From Dinoroseobacter sp049800775 (lineage in GTDB: Bacteria > Pseudomonadota > Alphaproteobacteria > Rhodobacterales > Rhodobacteraceae), in assembly GCF_049800775.1 (NCBI RefSeq), contig NZ_JBNAFR010000001.1, forward strand, positions 682,001-746,000: a stretch of DNA of 64,000 nt. The letters run 5' to 3'. Made by a program: the position numbers and the translations under genes. Shown piece after piece: positions 49,469-57,728 of this stretch. A model generated the notes under the pieces. The model was not told the DNA's origin. It was given only the letters and a program-made list of their open reading frames with translations, and ran no database searches. The first letter of the stretch is position 1, and each line of letters opens with the position of its first letter.

Positions 49469-49993
49469 TCAGGACCGGCTGTCGCCCAGCCCCCGGAAGA
49501 ATGCCGTGGGATAGCGCACATCAAACCGCTCACCGCCCAGCCCGGGCTGGAAGGGCAGCAGCATCAGATTGTTGCGCGGATAGGCGGTGGACAGACGCGA
49601 CGCACCTTTCACCGAGAAGCCGAAACGCTCGTAATAGGAGGGATCGCCCAGCACGAGGATCGCGGGTACGTGGCGCTGGCGCAGCATGTCGATCCCCTCG
49701 CGCACGAGGGCCGCGCCCACACCCTGTCTCCGCTTGTCCGAACGCACCGTCAGCGGGGCCAGCGCGATCCAGCCCTCGGGCGTAATGAGACGCGGAAAGG
49801 CGATATGACCGATCACATGGCCCTTCTCGATCGCGACCAGTTCAAGCTCCATCGCGGACTCGTCGCGCAGCGCCTGCAACAGGCGCGACTCGCCCGGCCC
49901 CTCGAAGCTCGTATCCACCAGAATCGACACCGCACGGTGGTCGTCGGCCCGGATTGGCCGGTATTCGATCGGAGGCGGCGCATTGATGTTCAT
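49469..49993 (-). CDS. GNAT family N-acetyltransferase (YhbS-like)
   Basis: Acetyltransferase of 174 residues. The acetyl-CoA binding motif is RSDKRRQGVGAALVREGI, and LVLGDPSYYERFGFS is the typical YhbS segment. Acceptor unknown. The ATG at 49993 fits the domain start. It lies 66 bp upstream of phnM on the same strand and could be co-transcribed with it. Some phn clusters contain a GNAT (PhnO), but this sequence is of the YhbS type. Confidence 0.88.
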   Translation of the reverse strand: MNINAPPPIEYRPIRADDHRAVSILVDTSFEGPGESRLLQALRDESAMELELVAIEKGHVIGHIAFPRLITPEGWIALAPLTVRSDKRRQGVGAALVREGIDMLRQRHVPAILVLGDPSYYERFGFSVKGASRLSTAYPRNNLMLLPFQPGLGGERFDVRYPTAFFRGLGDSRS

Positions 49994-50103
49994 CGCCTCA
50001 CTCTGCGCGGGATTTGGCCGAGAGGCCAAGCCTTTTTCCGGCCCTGTTGCCGTTTCCGCGACAATTTCAGTCGCGCCCCGCAGAGGCGCAGAGCCGCAAA
50101 CGC

Positions 50104-50126
50104 AAAAAGGGGACCCGAAGGCCCCC
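50104..50126 (-). terminator. rho-independent terminator after groEL
   Basis: On the minus strand a seven-pair stem (GGGGGCC with GGTCCCC) and a TTCG tetraloop are followed by five T, about 29 bp past the groEL stop. Confidence 0.92.
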
Positions 50127-50154
50127 TCTCGCATCTCGTTGTGAGCCGGGTGGC

Positions 50155-51798
<1,644 letters not shown>

Positions 51799-51842
51799 TG
51801 TTTTCGCTCCTATAGAATTTCGTTGAGGGGGTCAGCGGCGGC

Positions 51843-52130
51843 TCAGGAAATGATCCCGAGGATGTCGCTTTCCTTCATGATCAGCAGGTCTTTGCCGTCG
51901 ACGGACACCTCGGTGCCGGACCACTTGCCGAACAGGATCTTGTCGCCTTCCTTGACGTCCATGGCGATCCGGTCGCCATCTTCGTCCTTGGCGCCTGCGC
52001 CCACGGCCACAACCAAGCCCTCGGCCGGCTTTTCCTTGGCGCTGTCGGGGATGATCAGCCCGCCTGCGGTTTTCTCTTCGCTCTCAACGCGCTCGACCAG
52101 TACACGGTCGTGTAGCGGAGTGAATGCCAT
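51843..52130 (-). CDS. groES: co-chaperonin GroES
   Basis: Ten-kDa lid of the chaperonin, 95 residues. Features: FTPLHDRVLVERVESEEKT, the mobile loop KTAGGLIIPDSAKEKP and ILFGKWSGTEV. I chose the ATG at 52130 by family N-terminus. A perfect CIRCE operator lies 48-74 bp upstream of this ATG. Confidence 0.97.
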   Translation of the reverse strand: MAFTPLHDRVLVERVESEEKTAGGLIIPDSAKEKPAEGLVVAVGAGAKDEDGDRIAMDVKEGDKILFGKWSGTEVSVDGKDLLIMKESDILGIIS

Positions 52131-52177
52131 ATCTGAGGCTCCTTCGCTCAGTGTTTCTCCCTGGCCCTTTCGGGCCG

Positions 52178-52204
52178 TTAGCACTCATCTGTGGCGAGTG
52201 CTAA
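52178..52204. promoter_or_regulatory. CIRCE element (HrcA operator)
   Basis: TTAGCACTC-N9-GAGTGCTAA, perfect match to the consensus, located just after the -10 region and so overlapping the transcription start. HrcA repressor is expected elsewhere in the genome. Confidence 0.97.
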
Positions 52205-52211
52205 CGCAGCG

Positions 52212-52240
52212 TAGGTAGAGATGGCTCACGGGGGTGTCAA
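52212..52240 (-). promoter_or_regulatory. sigma-70 type promoter of groESL
   Basis: On the minus strand TTGACA (52235-52240), 17-base spacer and TACCTA (52212-52217). The CIRCE element begins 8 bp downstream. Confidence 0.75.
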
Positions 52241-52399
52241 CGGGAATCAGGGGAAAAAATGACGCCGGGAAACCGACAGACAAGCACAAGGCACGCGCAC
52301 CTCGCGGGGGAGGCCGCGTGCCGTTGGTCTCGCCGTATGTGAGGATCGCACCCGGCACAATCAAGGCCGGCCCCCGCAGGGATGTTTACGACTGACGCG

Positions 52400-52840
52400 T
52401 CAGCCCGCCGGTTCCTGACGGCGCCAGACGGGCCAGCTCAGCAGGATCGCGCTGCCCGAGATAAGGGTCATGAGCGTGCCGGGGAAAAAATGCACGAAGC
52501 CCGGCAGATCCATGAAGAAGAAATACCCCAGATCCGCCAACCCGCCGATCAGGGCCGTCACCCAAAGTGCCGTCTGGTTGCCACGCCAGATCAGGAGGCC
52601 GCCAATCACCGTCGCCACGCCGAACCAGCCAAGGTTCCAGCCATGCTGGTTCAGGATCCCCCCGACCGCCGGATGGTACTCTGCCTGCAAAAGCTCAGGC
52701 GCAACCGCGTCCGCGACAGCCTGAAAACCGCCGCTGGCGTCACTGCCCAGCACGATCCCTCCGGCGAGGGCATGTACCGCCCCCCAGATGACCCAGAGCA
52801 CGGCAATGATCTTTGGCAGGGGCAGATTGGCAGCAGTCAT
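52400..52840 (-). CDS. membrane protein, unknown, divergent from marR
   Basis: Protein of 146 residues with four membrane helices (about 10-31, 71-87, 93-110 and 118-137). An outward loop with GSDASGGFQAVADAVAPELL lies between the first two. I do not recognise a family. It is divergent from a MarR regulator, and the 87-bp gap contains two palindromes. This is the usual layout for a MarR target gene, so it is probably controlled by that regulator (inference). Confidence 0.7.
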   Translation of the reverse strand: MTAANLPLPKIIAVLWVIWGAVHALAGGIVLGSDASGGFQAVADAVAPELLQAEYHPAVGGILNQHGWNLGWFGVATVIGGLLIWRGNQTALWVTALIGGLADLGYFFFMDLPGFVHFFPGTLMTLISGSAILLSWPVWRRQEPAG

Positions 52841-52873
52841 GGGGACCTCATTCGGAACTGGCGCGGCATATTA

Positions 52874-52916
52874 GTGGACAATGTCTACCTTTATTGAAGC
52901 AGTGGACAATGTCAAC
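52874..52916. promoter_or_regulatory. two GTGGACAATGTC palindromes between marR and the membrane protein
   Basis: GTGGACAATGTCTAC at 52874-52888 and GTGGACAATGTCAAC at 52902-52916, centres 28 bp apart. The core GACA-A-TGTC is palindromic, with further partial symmetry (GTgGACA/TGTCtAC). They fill the gap between the divergent genes and are the probable MarR operators. Confidence 0.7.
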
Positions 52917-52927
52917 TAAGCAAAGTC

Positions 52928-53341
52928 ATGGCTGATACAGACCTTGCCCTGTCCGTGGATCGCTTCATGCGCCGGATCCACAGCGCCCTGCAGGCGCGGG
53001 CCGCCGAATTCGACACCGAAAATGTGGGGCCCGCCGGGGGCATGTTGCTGCTGACACTGGCGGAGATGGGCCAGCCCGAGATCCACGAGCTGACCGCGCG
53101 CTTTGCCCGGGACAAATCGCAGATGACCCGCGTCATCGGGATGCTGGAGACCAAGGGCCTCGTGACCAAGCGCCCCTCCCAGCGCGATCAGCGCGCCAGC
53201 GTGGTTCTGCTGACGCCCAAGGGTCACAGGGTCGTCGCAGAACTGAGCACCGCGCTGGCCGAGGCGATCGAAACCCTTGTCGCACCGCTAAACACCGATG
53301 AGCGGCAGGTGCTCAAGACGTTGATGGCGCGGATCGCCTGA
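52928..53341 (+). CDS. MarR family transcriptional regulator
   Basis: Winged-helix regulator of 137 residues. The DNA-binding part (about 40-100) contains LTARFARDKSQMTRVIGMLETKGLV and the wing RPSQRDQRASVVLLTPKG, typical of MarR. Such dimers bind palindromes and are released by small ligands or oxidation; this protein has no cysteine, which argues against a redox switch of the OhrR type. The operator pair directly upstream suggests autoregulation and control of the divergent membrane protein. Confidence 0.88.
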   Translation: MADTDLALSVDRFMRRIHSALQARAAEFDTENVGPAGGMLLLTLAEMGQPEIHELTARFARDKSQMTRVIGMLETKGLVTKRPSQRDQRASVVLLTPKGHRVVAELSTALAEAIETLVAPLNTDERQVLKTLMARIA

Positions 53342-53366
53342 GCGCCGCGCCATCCACTAAAGACAA

Positions 53367-53398
53367 AGGCCGCAGCGTCATCGCATACGCCGCGGCCT
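53367..53398. terminator. hairpin between convergent marR and cynS
   Basis: Stem AGGCCGC-GCG with CGC-GCGGCCT (one mismatch) and a ten-base loop. No long T run; it probably ends both transcripts. Confidence 0.55.
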
Positions 53399-53421
53399 CT
53401 CCCCCCTCCCCCGTCGCCGAA

Positions 53422-53892
53422 TTACCAGCTGTTATAACCGAGGAACTTGCCCGACATCTCGACCTTGACCCGGTCGCCCTTGGGATGCTCGACCCGTGTC
53501 ACGGACATGTCGAAATCGATGGCGGACATGATGCCGTCGCCAAATTTCTCCTGGATGATCGCCTTGAGCGTGGGGCCGTAGACACCGACGATCTCGTAAA
53601 AGCGGTAGATGCAGGGATCGGTCGGCACGGCCTGTTCCCAGATCTTGGTCGGGCTTTCGGCGAGCACGCTGGCCGCCTCCTGCGGCAGGCCCATCACCGA
53701 GACCATGGCTTCGGCCTTGTCTGCCGGAAACGCGTTCATTCCCATGGCCGCCGAATGGGTCCAGATCGGAGACATGTCGATCTTCGCGGCGATCTCCTCC
53801 CAGGTCAGTCCGGCCTGCTTCTTGGCCGACAGGATCATCGCGGTGACGTCTTCCTTGGTCATCATTTCCGACATTGAAACGGTATCCTTCAT
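53422..53892 (-). CDS. cynS: cyanate hydratase (cyanase)
   Basis: Converts cyanate and bicarbonate to ammonia and CO2. The protein has 156 residues, normal length. The catalytic residues are in YRFYEIVGVYG (R97, E100) and MSAID (S123). The N-terminal helix-turn-helix-like domain (about 15-80) is present. It is the last gene of a five-gene leftward operon with an NrtABCD-type transporter, so imported cyanate is probably used as nitrogen source or detoxified. There are 27 bp between it and the DUF1348 gene. Confidence 0.96.
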   Translation of the reverse strand: MKDTVSMSEMMTKEDVTAMILSAKKQAGLTWEEIAAKIDMSPIWTHSAAMGMNAFPADKAEAMVSVMGLPQEAASVLAESPTKIWEQAVPTDPCIYRFYEIVGVYGPTLKAIIQEKFGDGIMSAIDFDMSVTRVEHPKGDRVKVEMSGKFLGYNSW

Positions 53893-53919
53893 GGTGGTCT
53901 TCCTATCTCTGGGCCCGGA

Positions 53920-54399
53920 TCACAGGCCGAGCTCTGTCAGGCCCGGATGGTCGTCAGGGCGCGGCCCGGGCGCGGGCCAGTGAAACAGCCGATCCGCCTC
54001 AGCGATCGGCACGTCGTTGATCGAAGCGTGGCGCACAGCCATGTAGCCATGGGCGTCGAACTGCCAGTTCTCGTTGCCATGGGCGCGGAACCACTGGCCG
54101 GTCTCGTCATGCCATTCGTAGCAAAAGCGCACGGCGATCCGGTCCGCGCTGTGGCACCAGATCTCCTTGATCAGGCGGTAGCCGTTCTCGGTCTGCCATT
54201 TCCGGGTCAAAAAGGCCTCGACCTCGGCCCGGCCATTGAGAAATTCCGACCGGTTGCGCCAGCGCGTGTCCGGCGTATAGGCCAGCGCGACCTTGGCCGG
54301 GTCACGCCCGTTCCAGGCATTCTCGGCCATGCGGACCTTCTTGACCGCGTCCTCGTAGGAAAACGGCGGCACGGGCGGGCGCGGAGCGTCCTGGGTCAT
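53920..54399 (-). CDS. DUF1348 (NTF2-like) protein
   Basis: Cytosolic protein of 159 residues of the NTF2-like DUF1348 family: PFSYEDAVKKVRMAENAWNGRDP then TRWRNRSEFLNGRAEVEAFL and RFCYEWHDETGQWFRAHGNENW. NTF2-like folds often bind small ligands in a cone-shaped pocket. It lies inside the transporter-cyanase operon, 12 bp after the ATPase gene and 27 bp before cynS. Its function is unknown. The position suggests a role with cyanate or a related nitrogen compound (inference). Confidence 0.88.
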   Translation of the reverse strand: MTQDAPRPPVPPFSYEDAVKKVRMAENAWNGRDPAKVALAYTPDTRWRNRSEFLNGRAEVEAFLTRKWQTENGYRLIKEIWCHSADRIAVRFCYEWHDETGQWFRAHGNENWQFDAHGYMAVRHASINDVPIAEADRLFHWPAPGPRPDDHPGLTELGL

Positions 54400-54411
54400 C
54401 AGCCCCTCCTC

Positions 54412-55317
54412 TCAGTTCGGGACCGCCCGCAGTCGGGGCTCTTCATCGGCGGGTTCCGCCGCCGTCTCGGTGGTGTCGATGCGCACCGGCGTCGGCATCT
54501 GCAAGCCGCGTGTCGCGGGCTGCCCGGCAAGCTTGGCCGAGCGCTGCCCGAGGAACTGCACCAGATGGTTGCGGATCGCGTAGTAATTCGGATGCTCGAC
54601 AATCTCGGTGCGCTTGCGCGGACGCGGGATCGTGATCTCGACGCTTTCGGCGACCTGGGCCATGGGCCCATTGGTCATCAGCAGGATCCGGTCCGCGAGC
54701 AGAATGGCCTCGTCGATATCATGGGTGATCATGAAGACCGTCTGGTCCGTATCGCTCCAGACCTTGATCAGCTCGTCCTGGATCGTGCCCCGTGTCAGGG
54801 CGTCCAACGCTCCGAAGGGCTCGTCGAGCAACAGCAGCTTGGGCTCATTGGCAAAAGCACGTGCGATGGACACCCGCTGGCGCATGCCCCCCGACAGCTG
54901 GCTCGGCTTGCGGTGGATCGCATCGCCGGTCAGGCCGACCTTTTCCAGGAACTTGATCGAGTGGTCGATCACCTGCGGCTTGGACCAGTCCGGAAACCGG
55001 GCGCTGACCCCGAAGGTGACGTTCTTGAGCGCCGAGAGCCAAGGCAGAAGCGAGTAGTTCTGGAACACCACGCCGCGGTCGAGGGAGGGGCCGCGCACGA
55101 CCGCCCCATCCATTTTCACCACCCCGCTGGTCGGCTCGGCGAGCCCCGCGAGGATGTTCATGATCGTCGACTTGCCGCAGCCGGAATGGCCGAGGATGCA
55201 GACGAACTCCCCCTTCTCGATCCCGAAACTGGCATTTTCGAAGACCGAAAAGGTCCCGCCATTGCCGTCCGGATAGGTCTGGGTCAGCTGCTCGATGCTG
55301 AGAAATGCATGTGCCAT
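54412..55317 (-). CDS. ABC transporter ATPase, nitrate/cyanate type
   Basis: ATPase of 301 residues of the NrtD/CynD/TauB group. Walker A LGHSGCGKSTI, signature LSGGMRQRVSIARA, Walker B LLLLDEPFGALD and H-loop ITHDIDEAIL are present. A C-terminal extension of about 45 residues is rich in Pro, Ala, Thr and Glu. The nitrate- and cyanate-type ATPases share this pattern. The start ATG at 55317 lies 11 bp past the permease stop. Confidence 0.92.
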   Translation of the reverse strand: MAHAFLSIEQLTQTYPDGNGGTFSVFENASFGIEKGEFVCILGHSGCGKSTIMNILAGLAEPTSGVVKMDGAVVRGPSLDRGVVFQNYSLLPWLSALKNVTFGVSARFPDWSKPQVIDHSIKFLEKVGLTGDAIHRKPSQLSGGMRQRVSIARAFANEPKLLLLDEPFGALDALTRGTIQDELIKVWSDTDQTVFMITHDIDEAILLADRILLMTNGPMAQVAESVEITIPRPRKRTEIVEHPNYYAIRNHLVQFLGQRSAKLAGQPATRGLQMPTPVRIDTTETAAEPADEEPRLRAVPN

Positions 55318-55328
55318 GGTCTGCCTCG

Positions 55329-56162
55329 TTATTCTGAATACGCGACGACGCGCTGGAGCATGCCGAACACCGCGTCCAGCAGCATGCCGACAATGCCGAT
55401 CATGAGGATCGAGAAGATCACCGAGGTCAGGTCGAGATTGTTCCACTCGTTCCAGACGTAGTAGCCAATCCCTGTGCCCCCCACGAGCATCTCGGCGGCC
55501 ACGATCACCAGCCAAGCGATCCCGATAGAGATGCGCATGCCGGTCACGATGGTCGGCGCGGCGGCAGGCAGGATCACCGTGAAGGCGGTCTTGAGCGCGC
55601 CCAACTCATGGGTCCGGGCCACATTGACCCAATCCTCGCGCACCCCGGCCACGCCGAAGGCGGTGTTGATCAGCATTGGCCAGATCGAGCAGATGAAGAT
55701 CACGAAGATCGCACTTGCCTCACTGTCCTGAATGATGAAGAGCGCCAGCGGCATCCAGGCGAGCGGCGAAATCGGGCGCAGCACCTGAATGAACGGGTTG
55801 AGCGCCTTGTAGGCCACCGACGACATCCCGATGAGAAAGCCCAGCGGGATCGCCACCATCGCGGCGAGGAAATAGCCGCTCAGCACCCGGTAAATCGAAT
55901 ACCCGATCTGGATGCCGATCCCCTTGTCATTGGGCCCGGCATCGTAAAACGGGTTCGAGAGCTGCTCCCACGCCTTTTCCAGAACCTGACTGGGGGGCGG
56001 CACGCCCGCCTTGGGCTGCCCCCCGCCGGTGAGGAGCTCATACTCGGTGAGCTCCCCGACCGCTTTCGGCGCCGGGATCGACATCTCCCAGATCAGGCAC
56101 CCCACCACCAGAAGCAGGATGGACAGGATGGCCGCCTTGCGGTTGTCCGACAGGGTGCCCAT
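55329..56162 (-). CDS. ABC transporter permease, nitrate/cyanate type
   Basis: Inner-membrane permease of 277 residues, NrtB/CynB/TauC-like, with six helices. The ATPase-contact (EAA) loop includes ARTHELGALKTAFTVILPAAAPTI. The periplasmic segment before helix 2 (about 36-75, with LTGGGQPKAGVPPPSQVLEKAW) is typical. The ATG overlaps the stop of the binding-protein gene by one base (TGATG). Confidence 0.92.
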   Translation of the reverse strand: MGTLSDNRKAAILSILLLVVGCLIWEMSIPAPKAVGELTEYELLTGGGQPKAGVPPPSQVLEKAWEQLSNPFYDAGPNDKGIGIQIGYSIYRVLSGYFLAAMVAIPLGFLIGMSSVAYKALNPFIQVLRPISPLAWMPLALFIIQDSEASAIFVIFICSIWPMLINTAFGVAGVREDWVNVARTHELGALKTAFTVILPAAAPTIVTGMRISIGIAWLVIVAAEMLVGGTGIGYYVWNEWNNLDLTSVIFSILMIGIVGMLLDAVFGMLQRVVAYSE

Positions 56163-57535
56163 CAGTCCGCCTTGATCGCGAAGCTGTCCACATAGGCCTC
56201 GGGCTCGGCCGGATCGAAGGTCTTGCCCATGATCGTGTGGGACTTGTAGGTGATGTCCGGCGCGTCGTAGCCGAGGTCTTCCATGACCTTCTTGGCGTCG
56301 GCGGCAAGATAGACCTGCTCGGCCACGCCCCTGTAGTCCACATCGCCCTCGATATAGCCCCAGCGCTTCATCTGGGTCAGGATCCAGACGCCCATGGAAT
56401 GCCATGGGAAGGGGTCGAAATCGATCCGGTCGGGGACGCGTTTCACCTCGCCCAGACCATCGGCATAGGTCCCGGTCAGAACCTGCTGGATCACGGTCAC
56501 CGGCTGGTTGAGGTAGTTAGTCGGCGCAATGGCCTCCGAGATCTCGACCCGGTTGTCAGGGTTGGATGCGTATTGCGTGGCGTCGATGATCGACTTGAGC
56601 AACGCGCCATAGGTGTTCGGCAGCTCCTCGGCAAAGGACAGCGGCGCGGCAAAGGCGCAGCAGGGATGCCCCTCCCAGATCTCCTTGGTGAGGATATGGA
56701 TGAAGCCGATGCCCTCGAAGACCGCGCGCTGGTTGAACGGATCCGGCGAGAGGTAGCCGTCGAGGTTCCCGGCGCGCAGGTTGGCCACCATCTCGGGCGG
56801 CGGCACCACGCGGATCTGGATGTCCACATCAGGGTCCAGACCGAATTCGGCCACGTAGTAGCGCAGCAGGAAGTTGTGCATCGAGTATTCGAAAGGCACG
56901 CCAAAGGTGAACCCTTTCCACTGGGACGGGTCGCGCTTGTCCATATGCTCGTTGGACAGAACGATGGCCTGGCCGTTGATGTTCTCGACCGCGGGCATGA
57001 TGTAGGGCTCGGCCACCGACCCCGCGCCGAGGGTCATGGCCAGCGGCATCGGCGTCAGCATATGGCTCGCGTCATACTCGCCCGACAGGGACTTGTCGCG
57101 CGCCACGGCCCAGCCGGCGGTCTTGATGACCTGCGCGTTCAGCCCGTAGCGCTCATAGAACCCTAGCGGCTGCGCCATGATGATCGGCGTGGCACAGGTG
57201 ATCGGCACGAAGCCGATATTCAGGTCGGTCTTCTCGGGCGGCCCGAGATCGTCGAGGATCGCAGCCTTGGCCTTGTCCAGCGGGAACACCGAGGCCAGCG
57301 CGGCGGCGGCCGTTGTCCCGCCGACCATCCCCATGAAGGACCGGCGACTGACATCGCTCTGGCCGAAGACCGAGCGGACGATCGCGTTTTCGACCGCGCT
57401 TTCAAGCATCTCTTCGCTGGACATGGAGGCCACGTGCTCGGACGCCGTGGCCGAGCAGGTATGGCAGGTGCACCCCTGACCATGGCGCAGATCGCTGTCT
57501 TTCGAGAATGGATTGCCTAGGCTTTTCACAGTCAT
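56162..57535 (-). CDS. Tat-exported CmpA/NrtA-family substrate-binding protein
   Basis: Solute-binding protein of 457 residues of the CmpA/NrtA family. A Tat motif SRRSFMG at 63-69 is preceded by an unusually long N-terminal region with a cysteine/histidine cluster CTCHTC (22-27). The binding domain starts near residue 95 (LNIGFVPITCATPIIMAQPLG). Nitrate, cyanate and bicarbonate binders all belong here; cynS downstream makes cyanate the best guess. I chose the ATG at 57535 (GAGGG upstream). It is the first gene of the operon, divergent from a PAS-AAA+ regulator. Confidence 0.88.
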   Translation of the reverse strand: MTVKSLGNPFSKDSDLRHGQGCTCHTCSATASEHVASMSSEEMLESAVENAIVRSVFGQSDVSRRSFMGMVGGTTAAAALASVFPLDKAKAAILDDLGPPEKTDLNIGFVPITCATPIIMAQPLGFYERYGLNAQVIKTAGWAVARDKSLSGEYDASHMLTPMPLAMTLGAGSVAEPYIMPAVENINGQAIVLSNEHMDKRDPSQWKGFTFGVPFEYSMHNFLLRYYVAEFGLDPDVDIQIRVVPPPEMVANLRAGNLDGYLSPDPFNQRAVFEGIGFIHILTKEIWEGHPCCAFAAPLSFAEELPNTYGALLKSIIDATQYASNPDNRVEISEAIAPTNYLNQPVTVIQQVLTGTYADGLGEVKRVPDRIDFDPFPWHSMGVWILTQMKRWGYIEGDVDYRGVAEQVYLAADAKKVMEDLGYDAPDITYKSHTIMGKTFDPAEPEAYVDSFAIKAD

Positions 57536-57661
57536 GCCGACCCTCACTGATCATGTTTGATCCAAGCCTGTCACAGGGCCCACCCCCTGCGTAGACGGGT
57601 TCGCGCAGTGACCAAAAATCGCAAAGCTCTGAATTTGATGGCTATTTATTAAGCAGCTCTC

Positions 57662-57681
57662 ACGAAATTTCGTAATTTACG
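57662..57681. promoter_or_regulatory. overlapping palindromes between the cyanate operon and its divergent regulator
   Basis: ACGAAATTTCGT (57662-57673) is a perfect 12-base palindrome. It overlaps CGTAA-T-TTACG (57671-57681), and a further half-site TTCGT follows at 57686-57690. The cluster ends 48 bp before the regulator ATG and lies about 127 bp upstream of the binding-protein gene. It is the best candidate for the regulator's binding site. Confidence 0.55.
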
Positions 57682-57728
57682 ACGGTTCGTATCTGGCCGC
57701 CCCAAACGCGCGCCCCAACTCTCGGGTC

